Part shown: piece after piece, positions 1 to 8,921 of the stretch | Layout of the letters: every line of letters begins with the position of its first letter | Numbering within the stretch: the first letter of the stretch is position 1 | From: Candidatus Zhuqueibacterota bacterium | GTDB taxonomy: Bacteria; Zhuqueibacterota; Zhuqueibacteria; Thermofontimicrobiales; Thiofontviventaceae | Reading direction: 5' to 3' | Assembly: GCA_016931935.1 (NCBI GenBank) | Contig: JAFGDW010000235.1 | Location: forward strand, 1-32,116 | Length of the DNA: 32,116 bases | Translations under genes and position numbers: made by a program | The notes under the pieces: model-generated | Seen by the model: the letters and a program-made list of their open reading frames with translations, nothing else | Database searches by the model: none | What the model was told of the DNA's origin: nothing

Positions 1-82
1 TCGAAGCATGATGATTTATCATAAGTTATCATCCTTCGACTACGCTCAGGATGAAGCTTGACAAGACTTTTGATACAGCCCC
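1..82 (-). repeat. MITE-like palindromic element, copy 1, cut by the window start
   Basis: The reverse complement of this stretch starts GGGGCTGTATCAAAAGTC and continues nearly base for base like the intact copy at 25890-26016. It includes the internal CTGAGCGTAGTCGAAG arm. The other end lies outside the window. No coding sequence is seen in it or in the following ~300 bases up to lysA, which are AT-rich with purine-rich and pyrimidine-rich runs near 190-262. Confidence 0.75.
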
Positions 83-386
83 TTAGTTAATGAGAAATTC
101 TGTTGAATGTATTGTGCCTACGATTTGATACACACTCAAAATATACTGTCCGAAACAATTAATGTATTTAAAAAATAATATTATGGACAAGAAGATGGAG
201 GAAAAGGTGAAAGGGAGAAAAAATAAATTTAATATAAATTCCTTATCTCCTTGTCTCCCACTCACGATGAATTTCTTACCAAGTCATGAATGCTATTTGA
301 TAAAACAGACAGTCCAGATCAGTAATGGTTTTCATTATTAGTTGAATTTAGAACTACCAACAAATTGAATAATGTATTAGAAAAAT

Positions 387-1643
387 CTATTCCAAAAACC
401 GCTCCACGTTTTCCCGTTCGCGAATAATCTCTGCCTTATCGCCATCCACCCACACTTCTACCGGACGGGGACGAGCGTTGTAATTATTAGCGAGTGAAAA
501 TCCATAAGCGCCCGCTGTCATCACCGCCAGGAAGTCACCACGCTGCACCTCCGGCATATTTCTATTCTGCGCCAGGAAATCACCGGTTTCGCAGATCGGT
601 CCAACTACATCGACTTTTTCCAGATCGCCTTCAATTTTTTGTAGCGGTACAATCTGATGGTATGCCTGATACAAGCTGGGTCGGATCAGGTCGCTCATGC
701 CGGCATCTACCACGATAAATTTTTTAACATTGGTTTCTTTACGGTACAATACTTTAGTGATCAACGCTCCGGCTTCTCCGACAATGGAACGGCCGGGTTC
801 AAAATATATTTCACAATCGAGCGGCTTCAACACATGTTTGACTTTTTTTGCCAAATCAACCGGGGTGGGAATTACCAGAGAATCTTCCGCATATTCCGGA
901 ATAATACTTTTATAATTGACGCCAAGTCCGCCACCCATATCCACATGCTCTACTTTAATCCCGCTCTTTTGCAGGCTACGCACCATTTGTAAAAACTTCT
1001 GAGCAGCCGCCGCAAAGTACTCGACGTTCAAAATCTGTGAACCAATGTGTGAATGAATGCCTACAATTTTAATTCCATCCAGATTTGCCGCATGACGGAT
1101 TAATGCCAACGAGTCATCATAATCAATGCCGAATTTGTTCATGGATTTCCCCGTGGAAATATACGGATGGCCATGAATATCGATGTTTGGATTAATACGA
1201 ATCGCTACCGGCGCTTGTTTGTCCATTTTAATAGCCATCTCATTGATGACCTCAAGTTCCTGCGGTGATTCAACGTTAAACGCGCAGATACCGGCGTTCA
1301 ACGCCTGTTCAATTTCCGCATCGGTTTTGCCAACACTGGCATAGACAATCCGGTTTGCCGGAATGCCTGCCTTCAATGCCAGAAACAATTCCCCGCCGGA
1401 AACAATATCTGCGCCGCAACCCAGCGACGCCATCAATTTAAGAATATTGATATTTTCATTGGCTTTTTGAGCATAAAAAATTGTATGTTTTACATCGGCA
1501 AATGCCTGCTGATATGCTTTCACTTTTTCAATCAGAGAATTCATGCTATATACATACATCGGTGTTCCATACTGCTGCGCTAACTTCTCAATGGCCATAT
1601 TTTCCACATGAAGCTCATTATCCTTATAGCTAAAAAATTGCAT
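387..1643 (-). CDS. lysA: Diaminopimelate decarboxylase
   Basis: PLP-dependent fold-III decarboxylase that converts meso-diaminopimelate to L-lysine, the last step of lysine synthesis, in the cytoplasm. The 418 residues match the usual family length. K60 in the YAQKAN motif should be the PLP lysine. HSHIGSQ (197-203) and the GGG loop (237-239) follow in the barrel, then EPGR (282-285). CETGD (C351) and GAYG (Y380), near the C-terminus, supply substrate-binding residues from the second subunit in this family. The ATG at 1643 has an AAGGA site six bases upstream. The Ig-like lipoprotein lies 162 bp upstream on the same strand, with heptamer repeats between them, so an operon is doubtful. No amino-acid kinase fusion is present. 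The identification is secure from motifs. Confidence 0.95.
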   Translation of the reverse strand: MQFFSYKDNELHVENMAIEKLAQQYGTPMYVYSMNSLIEKVKAYQQAFADVKHTIFYAQKANENINILKLMASLGCGADIVSGGELFLALKAGIPANRIVYASVGKTDAEIEQALNAGICAFNVESPQELEVINEMAIKMDKQAPVAIRINPNIDIHGHPYISTGKSMNKFGIDYDDSLALIRHAANLDGIKIVGIHSHIGSQILNVEYFAAAAQKFLQMVRSLQKSGIKVEHVDMGGGLGVNYKSIIPEYAEDSLVIPTPVDLAKKVKHVLKPLDCEIYFEPGRSIVGEAGALITKVLYRKETNVKKFIVVDAGMSDLIRPSLYQAYHQIVPLQKIEGDLEKVDVVGPICETGDFLAQNRNMPEVQRGDFLAVMTAGAYGFSLANNYNARPRPVEVWVDGDKAEIIRERENVERFLE

Positions 1644-1726
1644 AGAGTGTCCTTAGTTTCAATAGGGTTATAATTACGGTTCATTAACGGTCTTTTAGGA
1701 TATCAATAGTACTATAACTTCATTCT

Positions 1727-1800
1727 ACTATTCACTATTAACTATTTACTATTCACAATATCCATTTCACCCGTCTCACTGCTCACGTCTATCGTCTCAC
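1727..1800. repeat. Tandem degenerate heptamer repeats
   Basis: Two runs with exact 7-base phasing lie between lysA and the lipoprotein gene. Positions 1727-1754 read ACTATTC, ACTATTA, ACTATTT, ACTATTC. Positions 1773-1800 read GTCTCAC, TGCTCAC, GTCTATC, GTCTCAC. The second unit is the reverse complement of the GTGAGAC unit found at 31902-31936. Confidence 0.75.
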
Positions 1801-1805
1801 CTTTC

Positions 1806-3512
1806 TTAATGTTCCGGAATGACAATATCATTGTCTTCGTTCGGCCAGCGGGAACGAATAACTATGGAGTCCTGTATCATCACAAATCGCTCAGCCGGAA
1901 CAAACGGATTGATTTGCCCAAATGAATATTTTCCGTTTCCGTCCCGGTCACGAAATGCCTCCAGAAAGTAAATTCCCGGCATCAGGCCTTCAAGCCGGTA
2001 TGGTCCCGCGCTGTCGAGTACGGTTTCATACCTGAGTGAATCAGGGCCCAGCTTTAAGGCGGCAACATAAAATTGACCGGCGCTGGAGTCCAAAGCATCG
2101 CGGACATTTCCACTGAGCGCCGATAGAGTATCAACATTCACTGTGCTGAATGTAAATTCAATCGCCGTATCGCGGACTGCATTCCCGAACAGGTCAAATA
2201 CCGAATCCACCCGAACGCTTGCTTTATACGGCATAAAACTTTCCAGTGCCTGGTCGGGCACGAACGAAACATCTGCAGGATTTTGCCATTTATATGTACC
2301 GTCAATCGCGCGTTTTGCTGAATCTGAAACAGAAAAATTCTGCTCGAATGACATTTGGTTCATCGGCTCGGTGAAAACCAGCCGCAAGTCACTTTTCACG
2401 GGGACATCTTTTTTACCGTTGGCAATCGATTGAAACTCGAGCGCGGGACGACTGGTATCAGCACGAGCGACTGCATCGAACGCAAATGTATCACGCAGCG
2501 TATCGAGCATGTTTCCGCTGATGTCTGTCAAGTCATTCGCCTGGAGCACATAACGGGTTGAGTCCCTTTGATCCACAGTGACAGCCACAAATTTTGAGTG
2601 ATCTATAGAATGTTGATAGATTGTTCGGAATTTCAGTGTATCCAGCGAGTCCGTCTCAACAGTGACAGTAAAATGCCGGTTTAAAAAACTATCAGGCACA
2701 GGAGCGATGTCTTCATTAAACCGGATCTCCAGGTGATTTCTATCGGACGCATCTACGCCTTTCACGCCCGGCGCGATCGTATCAATCCGGGTCATCCGAA
2801 AATTTAGACCGCGTACCATTGCTGATTGTGGCGTAAGTTCTGCAAATGTGGTTGGAATACCCAGCGATTCCCGGTTTGGATCATATTTCTGATTGGCATT
2901 GCGGTCCGTTATTGCAAACACCTGATACGTACCCGGCGCCATGTACGGAAATTCAAATTCGCCGGTAGCGTTACATTGGGTGATATATTCCGGATAACTT
3001 TTTGAAGGTTGCACAGGAACACTATCAGTTAATGAATACGCACCAAGGATAATGCCTTCCGGTTTATTTTCCCCATAAATCCGTCCAGAAATCGCACCAT
3101 TATCCAATTCATTTCCCGTTGAAAAAGCAATATGGAACGCATCTTTCATAGGATTTCGCCGCAGATCCTGAGCTTTGGTGCCGATCGTAACAACATAGGT
3201 ACGATCGTGTTTCAATGGTTCTGCAAATCGGATAGTTACTTTTTTCCCATGCCATTTATAAGTCACTGACTCCGTTTGCCGTGGCGAAATAAAAATAGCG
3301 TTCTCCACCGAGCGTTGATCCACAGCCTCACTGAAAGTTATGGTAACAGTAGTGGTTGTATCCACATTGACAGAATTAGGTTGGGGAATAACCGCCATGA
3401 TTTTCGGAGCGGTTTTGTCGACCGGACCACCCGGAGGCGCTTGTTGATGCGCACATGAAATGAGTAAAAAACTCAATATGAACAATAACTTCAAACTTGT
3501 TGTTTTTATCAT
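1806..3512 (-). CDS. Lipoprotein with bacterial Ig-like (SbsA/Big_5-type) domains
   Basis: A 568-residue surface or periplasmic lipoprotein of unknown precise role. The signal peptide ends in LLISC, so C20 is the likely lipidated residue. An APPGGPVDKTAP linker follows, a common lead-in to Ig-like domains of this type. Three Ig-like blocks can be seen, at about 31-132, 240-345 and 352-455. Each has the pattern of a post-Pro strand followed by xVxITFSEAV- or LVFTEPM-like strands. Two shorter beta-sandwich inserts (about 140-235 and 465-560) carry DRNANQKYD and DRDGNGKYS loops, typical of carboxypeptidase-regulatory-like domains and possibly metal-binding. No enzyme motif is visible. The ATG at 3512 has no strong ribosome binding site, but no other start would keep the signal peptide. 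It is probably an envelope structural or carbohydrate-interacting protein; the function is unassigned. Confidence 0.8.
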   Translation of the reverse strand: MIKTTSLKLLFILSFLLISCAHQQAPPGGPVDKTAPKIMAVIPQPNSVNVDTTTTVTITFSEAVDQRSVENAIFISPRQTESVTYKWHGKKVTIRFAEPLKHDRTYVVTIGTKAQDLRRNPMKDAFHIAFSTGNELDNGAISGRIYGENKPEGIILGAYSLTDSVPVQPSKSYPEYITQCNATGEFEFPYMAPGTYQVFAITDRNANQKYDPNRESLGIPTTFAELTPQSAMVRGLNFRMTRIDTIAPGVKGVDASDRNHLEIRFNEDIAPVPDSFLNRHFTVTVETDSLDTLKFRTIYQHSIDHSKFVAVTVDQRDSTRYVLQANDLTDISGNMLDTLRDTFAFDAVARADTSRPALEFQSIANGKKDVPVKSDLRLVFTEPMNQMSFEQNFSVSDSAKRAIDGTYKWQNPADVSFVPDQALESFMPYKASVRVDSVFDLFGNAVRDTAIEFTFSTVNVDTLSALSGNVRDALDSSAGQFYVAALKLGPDSLRYETVLDSAGPYRLEGLMPGIYFLEAFRDRDGNGKYSFGQINPFVPAERFVMIQDSIVIRSRWPNEDNDIVIPEH

Positions 3513-3762
3513 GCGCTAAAATAGGAAAATAACTGAAAAAAAACAAGAGTTTTTTCATGTGAAAATATTCATTTGATTTTTAACGCTTTTTTATTTATAT
3601 TGCAATTTATTTATTTTAAGAGAAGACAGTAATCCCGGTTTATTATAGCAATCAACTTAAAAAATATAATTAAAACATCGTGAATGCCGATTATATTTAA
3701 GACGAATAGGCATTGACGTATTATTAGGAGTTTTGCCCACCCGTGATTAGCTATACTTGTAT

Positions 3763-3856
3763 CGAAGTGGTTTTGAGATTCTTCTCGTTAAGTACCTCCT
3801 CTTAGTCTCCTCCTTTGAAAGGAGGAGAAATTATGGACAATCTCAAAACCACTTCG
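3763..3856. repeat. Nested inverted-repeat element
   Basis: Perfect 18-bp arms lie at 3763-3780 (CGAAGTGGTTTTGAGATT) and 3839-3856. They enclose a second palindrome, CTCCTCCTTT (3807-3816) and AAAGGAGGAG (3818-3827). The whole could fold into a long stem with an inner hairpin. It sits in a 543-bp stretch (3513-4055) with no gene of normal size. It may be a REP/MITE-type element or a structured leader. Confidence 0.7.
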
Positions 3857-3940
3857 GAAGCAGTATATATTGATTGGAAATTCATTTCGCCACCGGGAAT
3901 CGATAATGATGTTTTAAAGTCAATCTGCGGTTTAAAATAG
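3833..3940 (+). CDS. Possible small ORF (35 aa) with a ribosome binding site inside a hairpin
   Basis: ATG at 3833 opens 35 codons ending in TAG at 3940. GGAGGAG lies 6 bases upstream, one of the strongest ribosome binding sites in the window. That site forms the 3' arm of the 3807-3827 palindrome, so folding would hide it. The predicted peptide starts MDNLKTTSEAV and ends KSICGLK, with one Cys and a Pro-Pro-Gly in the middle. The first eight codons overlap the 3' arm of the outer inverted repeat, so the ORF may be an accident of a mobile palindrome. No family is recognised. Confidence 0.25.
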   Translation: MDNLKTTSEAVYIDWKFISPPGIDNDVLKSICGLK

Positions 3941-4055
3941 TAAGCTAACAGGCTTAATAATTACAATTCCTTAATGAAACAAAGTATATGGAACATCGTT
4001 CATAGATACAAATTCAAGATGTAATTACTGATGAAACAGGGGTCAATAAATAGTT

Positions 4056-4391
4056 ATGGAACTTCAAGCAAACATTCACGACACAGCAGCGGTGATTTCA
4101 ATTTCGAGCGATATATTGGGAACACCCGCTGATTCAAAAGAATTTGAAAAAAATGTTCAGCAAATGTTGGGTAAAGGAATTAAAAAATTAATCCTTGATC
4201 TGGCAAAAGTGAAACGTATTAATAGTACCGGACTTGCCATTTTAATTACAGGTTTCCATTTATTAGCAAATTCCGGTGGCGCACTGTCATTAGCAAATCT
4301 TAATGATTTTGTTAAAGGGGCGCTAACTATTACAAAACTGGATCACGTTTTCCAGTATTATAGCAGTATTGATGAAGCACTAAATGCCTGA
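4056..4391 (+). CDS. STAS-domain anti-sigma factor antagonist (SpoIIAA/RsbV-like)
   Basis: A 111-residue single STAS domain, the usual size for this family. The hallmark is the INSTGLAIL segment, in which S57 fits the serine that partner-switch kinases phosphorylate; the unphosphorylated form binds the anti-sigma kinase. A DxxxVxxI strand precedes it and a LxxANLNDFVKGALTITKLD helix-strand follows, ending in FQYYSSIDEAL, as in other antagonists. An RsbU/SpoIIE phosphatase starts 322 bp downstream on the same strand and would be the natural enzyme to dephosphorylate S57. No RsbW-type kinase lies in the window. The ribosome binding site is weak. The 4392-4713 gap holds only AT-rich sequence and a short CGGTA/TACCG hairpin near 4616; no gene was seen there. 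Confidence 0.88.
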   Translation: MELQANIHDTAAVISISSDILGTPADSKEFEKNVQQMLGKGIKKLILDLAKVKRINSTGLAILITGFHLLANSGGALSLANLNDFVKGALTITKLDHVFQYYSSIDEALNA

Positions 4392-4713
4392 TTTTAGTTT
4401 ATCTTTTAATTGAATTTATATAGACAACATTCGCTGTTATATTTTGTCAAAATTTAGAGACATCGCTCACTTAAAATTTATAATGTATAATCTGAATTTC
4501 CAGGCTGAAGTCTGAAAATTACGGCTTCCAAGCATGTAGGGGTTAATATGACTTGTATTGGAAGTGAATTATTGATTGCTATGAAATCCGTTAAATAAAG
4601 GCTATCAGGCGAATATCGGTATTTTTACCGTGAAATTCAGGAACAATGTTAATCCGGCATGCACGATTCTAATCAACTGCTAGGATCGTACATTTCAACT
4701 ACCTTTTTCGTAT

Positions 4714-5898
4714 ATGTTCAATCCAAAAGATTTTTACCGCAAGTTAGATAGTATCCTCACTGAAATTTACACAGCGAAAAGCACGGACGTTTTACCGACT
4801 GTACTGAACACGCTGCTCGATTTCCTGGGGACAGATCTTCATATCGTTGATGGTCGCATTTACGAAGATAATGGTGGCTGTCTGGATCTAATTTTTTCGA
4901 CCGGCAGCCGCAAATATCCGGAACACATCCCAATGACCGATCCGGGGATTAACCTGATCATTCAACATGGATGTTTTATTTTTAATGAACCGGATGACTT
5001 AAAAAATACGCTCGTCAACGCGAAAACCCATACCACTCCGGCTGCATTCGAATTAAATTATGAAGAACACCACTGGTTTTTTGTGTTTGAACTCGACTTT
5101 GGCTGGGAACGCGATGAAATTCAATTCTCGCTGAACACCATTCGCAAAGTTTTATTTTCCCGGCTTTCATCCGAACAATTTCAGAATTATATTTCCCAGG
5201 CGGAAATGATTCAGCGCAGTTTGTTGCCCACCAAAGCGCCTGCCATTGAAAATCTGGATATTGCCGGTCGCTCTGTGCCCACTGAGATTGTTGGCGGCGA
5301 TTTATACGACTACATGGAATTCGACAAGACCCATTTGGGAATCGCTATCGGCGATGCCAGTGGTCATGGCTTACCTGCCGCATTGCTTGTTCGTGATGTT
5401 GTGACTGGTTTACGCATGGGCGTGGAAAAACACCTGAAAATGACTTATGCTATCGAACGACTCAATCGTGTTATCCATCGCAGCCGGCTATCGACCTCAT
5501 TCATTTCGTTGTTCTACGCTGAAGTTGAAAGCAATGGTACTGTTATTTACGTCAACGCGGGTCATCCTCCCCCGCTGCTTATTGGCAATGATGGATTTGA
5601 TGAATTGAATGTGAGCGGGCTTGTACTTGGCCCATTGCCCGACATTCAATTGAAGCGAGGATTTCGTGCACTGGAACCGGGCGATATTCTGGTTCTGTAT
5701 ACCGATGGTCTGATCGAGCGAACAAACGCACTCGGAGAACAGTTTGGTATCGGTAATTTGAAAAATGTCGTGTTTGATCATCGTAACAAACCAGCGCGCG
5801 ATATTGTTGCTGCAATTTTCGATGCCGCTCAAAAATTTGGCAATGACTCCAAATGGCTTGATGATGTAACTGCCGTTGTCGTCAAAAAAATTGCCTGA
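4714..5898 (+). CDS. PP2C-type serine phosphatase, RsbU/SpoIIE family, with GAF-like N-terminus
   Basis: A 394-residue Mn/Mg-dependent protein phosphatase that probably dephosphorylates a STAS antagonist. Residues 1-155 form an alpha/beta region like a GAF or similar sensor. A linker helix follows with QRSLLP around 167-172, the typical entry to the SpoIIE domain. Metal-binding motifs are VGGDLYD (D196, D199) and GDASGHG (D214). NAGHPPP, YTDGLIE and the terminal DDVT (D383/D384) complete the catalytic set, so it looks active. An in-frame TAG at 4681 and no nearer start fix the ATG at 4714, which has no visible ribosome binding site. The MttB-like gene begins 21 bp after its stop, suggesting cotranscription. 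No TM segment or receiver domain is seen, so the input signal must act through the N-terminal region. Confidence 0.92.
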   Translation: MFNPKDFYRKLDSILTEIYTAKSTDVLPTVLNTLLDFLGTDLHIVDGRIYEDNGGCLDLIFSTGSRKYPEHIPMTDPGINLIIQHGCFIFNEPDDLKNTLVNAKTHTTPAAFELNYEEHHWFFVFELDFGWERDEIQFSLNTIRKVLFSRLSSEQFQNYISQAEMIQRSLLPTKAPAIENLDIAGRSVPTEIVGGDLYDYMEFDKTHLGIAIGDASGHGLPAALLVRDVVTGLRMGVEKHLKMTYAIERLNRVIHRSRLSTSFISLFYAEVESNGTVIYVNAGHPPPLLIGNDGFDELNVSGLVLGPLPDIQLKRGFRALEPGDILVLYTDGLIERTNALGEQFGIGNLKNVVFDHRNKPARDIVAAIFDAAQKFGNDSKWLDDVTAVVVKKIA

Positions 5899-5919
5899 TA
5901 CAATTATGGATTACGTATC

Positions 5920-7398
5920 ATGCCCATCCAGCCCCAAACGAATATTCACATATCACTGCTAAGTTCTGAAAAGTGTGATGAATTCATCGAACATGCCTTG
6001 TTTGTCCTACGCAAAACCGGAATAAAAACTGCTAACGAACAAGCCATTACATTATTGCTGGACAGTGGCGCTATCCGTAATCCTTCCACCAACCGCATTT
6101 GCATCCCCGAATCACTAAGTGAAAAATGTTTGGCATCGATTCCCCATACGTTTACCATGTTTGATCGTGATGGCGAGCAGCCGCACGTCGTAGGTGACAA
6201 ACAAATCTATTTTAATCCGGGCTCATCCGCGCTTTACATTTATGATATTAAAACCCGACGACATCGGTCCGCGCAAACTAACGATCTTATCCGTTTAGCT
6301 GCATTAACTGATCAGTTACCAGCAATCGCGTGGCAATCCACAGCTCTGGTTCCGGATGATGTCCCGAAAGAAATTGCCGATCGCTATCGTCTGTTTCTGG
6401 CCCTGCAATACTCGCGTAAACCGATTGTGACCGGCACATTTTCTACGGATGGCTTTTCTGTTATGCATGAGCTGTTGTGCGCTATACGTGGCGGGCAAGC
6501 GCGATTGGCAGACAAACCACTGGCTATTTTTGATTGCTGTCCAACATCACCGTTAAGTTGGAGTGAACTGACGTGCCAGAATTTAATTGATTGTGCACAT
6601 ACCTCAGTTCCGGCAACCATTGTTCCGATGCCATTAATGGGCGCAACCGCTCCCGGTTTCCATGCCGGTTTTCTCGTGCAAATTGCTGCTGAAATTATTA
6701 GCGGACTGGTAATCCACCAGTTAGCGCGCCCCGGAGCGCCGGTATGCTGGGGAGGCTCCCCGGCTGTATTCGATATGCGTCATGGCACAACGCCGGTCGG
6801 CACAATAGAATCGATGATGTTGAATCTTGCGTCGTGCCAACTTGGCTATCACTTGCGAATTCCGACCATGGGTTATCTCGGCCTAAGCGATGCAGCCACA
6901 CCCGATATACGTGCCGGATTTGAGTCGGGAACAGGTGCAACACTTGCCGCGCTTGGGTATGTTAATATTGCCTCCGGGCCGGGTATGTTCCATTTTCAAT
7001 CGTCGCAGTGTCTTGAAAAACTGGTTATCGATAATGACCTTTGTGAAATGGTGCTGAAATTGCGTGACGGCATTCCATCAACTGATTTAAATCCGGTTAC
7101 TGATTTACTCGACGATATCGATGATCCCCAGCATTTTCTCACATCGTTCAATACAATGACTGCAATGCGTTCGGAATTTCTCATGCCATCGTCACTTATT
7201 AATCGAACACCACACCGCATTGATACTCCATTTACAGCCGACGATATTCTGTTGCGATCGCATCAGAAAGTAAATGAACTCATCCCGGCGACGTTGTCAT
7301 CAAAATTTGATGCATCATTACAAAAGGAGCTTCAGCAGAGAATGCTTAGTGACGCTCAAAAATATGGAACGGATAAACTTCCCATTATAAACCTGTAA
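5920..7398 (+). CDS. MttB-superfamily (COG5598) methyltransferase, non-pyrrolysine
   Basis: A 492-residue TIM-barrel protein of the trimethylamine methyltransferase superfamily. Members transfer a methyl group from a quaternary or tertiary amine to a corrinoid protein. Recognisable stretches are the N-terminal helix with LRKTGIKTANEQA, the FNPGSSALYIYD segment, CWGGSPAVFDMRHGT (from C276), and the C-terminal DIRAGFESG...GYVNIASGPGM block. Length fits the family. The frame is open with no internal TAG, so it is not the pyrrolysine form and resembles the glycine-betaine MtgB branch. Neither a corrinoid protein nor a RamA-type reductive activator is nearby. The gene sits 21 bp after the phosphatase gene and was probably cotranscribed with it. 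The substrate cannot be inferred. Confidence 0.85.
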   Translation: MPIQPQTNIHISLLSSEKCDEFIEHALFVLRKTGIKTANEQAITLLLDSGAIRNPSTNRICIPESLSEKCLASIPHTFTMFDRDGEQPHVVGDKQIYFNPGSSALYIYDIKTRRHRSAQTNDLIRLAALTDQLPAIAWQSTALVPDDVPKEIADRYRLFLALQYSRKPIVTGTFSTDGFSVMHELLCAIRGGQARLADKPLAIFDCCPTSPLSWSELTCQNLIDCAHTSVPATIVPMPLMGATAPGFHAGFLVQIAAEIISGLVIHQLARPGAPVCWGGSPAVFDMRHGTTPVGTIESMMLNLASCQLGYHLRIPTMGYLGLSDAATPDIRAGFESGTGATLAALGYVNIASGPGMFHFQSSQCLEKLVIDNDLCEMVLKLRDGIPSTDLNPVTDLLDDIDDPQHFLTSFNTMTAMRSEFLMPSSLINRTPHRIDTPFTADDILLRSHQKVNELIPATLSSKFDASLQKELQQRMLSDAQKYGTDKLPIINL

Positions 7399-7520
7399 AC
7401 TTTATCCCGTTTAAATACCCCATTTTAATTTCTTGTAACTTGCCTTTTTTACGTTAATTCACTATTTTCTTAAATTATTTAATTCGCAAGTCCGACTATT
7501 AACATCAATTGGAGTAAACC

Positions 7521-8855
7521 ATGAACATTACTGTAGTTGGCACAGGTTATGTCGGTCTCGTTACCGGGACATGTTTTGCAGATGTGGGCATTCATGTAAC
7601 ATGCGTGGATGTGGATGAACAAAAGATTGAGAATTTAAAACAGGGGCGAATACCAATTTATGAACCGGGGCTGGAAGAAATGGTCGAACGGAATGTTGAA
7701 AAAAAACGCCTCCAGTTCACGACGAATATTGAAAAATCTTTGAAAGATTGCGAGGTTGTGTTTATTGCGGTCGGCACTCCCCCCGATGAAGACGGCAGTG
7801 CGGATTTAAAACATGTATTGTCTGTCGCCAGAGATATTGGCACTTATATGGATGACTATCTTGTCGTTGTCACCAAAAGTACGGTTCCGGTTGGTACAGC
7901 ACCGAAAGTCAAGAAAGAAATTCAGGACACCCTTGCAAAGCGGAATGCCGATCTTCAATTTGACGTTGCCTCCAATCCTGAATTTCTGAAAGAAGGAGCA
8001 GCGATTGCGGATTTCCTGAAACCGGATCGGATTGTTATTGGTGTTGAATCGGAAAAAGCCGAGGCGCTCATGAACCGGTTATACAAACCGTTTGTACTGA
8101 ACGGTCACCCGGTGATTTTCATGGACATTCCGTCGGCGGAGATGACAAAATATGCCGCCAATTCTATGCTCGCCACAAAAATTAGTTTTATGAACGACAT
8201 TGCCAATCTGTGCGAAATCGTCGGCGCTGATGTGAACCTCGTTCGCAAAGGGATCGGCAGCGATACACGAATCGGGCATAAATTTATTTATCCCGGTATC
8301 GGTTATGGTGGATCATGTTTCCCCAAAGATGTTAAGGCGCTTATTCATACTGCCGATGCTTACAAATATAACATGCGGATTCTGAAAGCAGTTGAAGAAG
8401 TCAATGAGGACCAAAAATCGGTGTTGATGACAAAAATGGCGCGGTACTTTAACGGCAATCTAAAAGGAAAAACAATTGCGATGTGGGGATTGTCCTTTAA
8501 ACCGGAAACCGATGACATGCGGGAGGCGCCTGCGTTGGTGCTCATTGAAAAACTGCTGGCTGCCGGTTGCCGCATTCAGGTTTATGATCCTCAGGCCATG
8601 GATGAAGCACGACACAGAGTTGGTGATCGGATTGTTTATGCGAACGATCCACATGAGGCGCTGATCGATGCCGACTGTCTGTTGCTTGTTACGGAATGGC
8701 ATGAATTCCGCTATCCCAATTTCAAAGTTATGGGCAAATTAATGAAAAATAAAATTATCTTCGACGGCCGGAATATCTACGAGGGCAATGAGCTGGTGCA
8801 GAATGGATTCACCTATGTGGGTATCGGTACCCGGATTTGGGAAGCGCAATCATAA
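7521..8855 (+). CDS. ugd: UDP-glucose 6-dehydrogenase
   Basis: Oxidises UDP-glucose to UDP-glucuronic acid with two NAD+ in the cytoplasm. The N-terminal Rossmann motif GTGYVGL starts at residue 7. A PIYEPGL segment and a KSTVPVGT strand follow, and NPEFLKEG marks the substrate site. The catalytic cysteine is C266 in [11 protein letters not shown]269 and the upstream EMTKYAANS lysine are also conserved. The C-terminal UDP-binding domain has [16 protein letters not shown]. The 444 residues match bacterial Ugd/TuaD. GGAG lies eight bases before the ATG. Its place next to the glycosyltransferase/export cassette at 9808-17403 suggests it provides UDP-glucuronate, or sugars derived from it, for that polysaccharide. 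That link is an inference. Confidence 0.95.
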   Translation: MNITVVGTGYVGLVTGTCFADVGIHVTCVDVDEQKIENLKQGRIPIYEPGLEEMVERNVEKKRLQFTTNIEKSLKDCEVVFIAVGTPPDEDGSADLKHVLSVARDIGTYMDDYLVVVTKSTVPVGTAPKVKKEIQDTLAKRNADLQFDVASNPEFLKEGAAIADFLKPDRIVIGVESEKAEALMNRLYKPFVLNGHPVIFMDIPSAEMTKYAANSMLATKISFMNDIANLCEIVGADVNLVRKGIGSDTRIGHKFIYPGIGYGGSCFPKDVKALIHTADAYKYNMRILKAVEEVNEDQKSVLMTKMARYFNGNLKGKTIAMWGLSFKPETDDMREAPALVLIEKLLAAGCRIQVYDPQAMDEARHRVGDRIVYANDPHEALIDADCLLLVTEWHEFRYPNFKVMGKLMKNKIIFDGRNIYEGNELVQNGFTYVGIGTRIWEAQS

Positions 8856-8866
8856 TAGTAGTTCTC

Positions 8867-8899
8867 ACAAACCAGGTATCTTTGAGATACCTGGTTTGT
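8867..8899. terminator. Strong stem-loop between convergent genes
   Basis: A perfect 14-bp stem (ACAAACCAGGTATC and its complement) closes a five-base TTTGA loop. It begins 12 bases after the ugd stop and lies 22 bases beyond the end of the convergent lipoprotein gene. There is no long T-run on either side, so this is a probable but atypical bidirectional terminator. Confidence 0.6.
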
Positions 8900-8921
8900 A
8901 ATATATCAATCATACCCTACT

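Noticed and set aside
5920-7398. Possible pyrrolysine-encoding MttB
   Set aside because: The frame is open end to end with no in-frame TAG, so pyrrolysine is not used.
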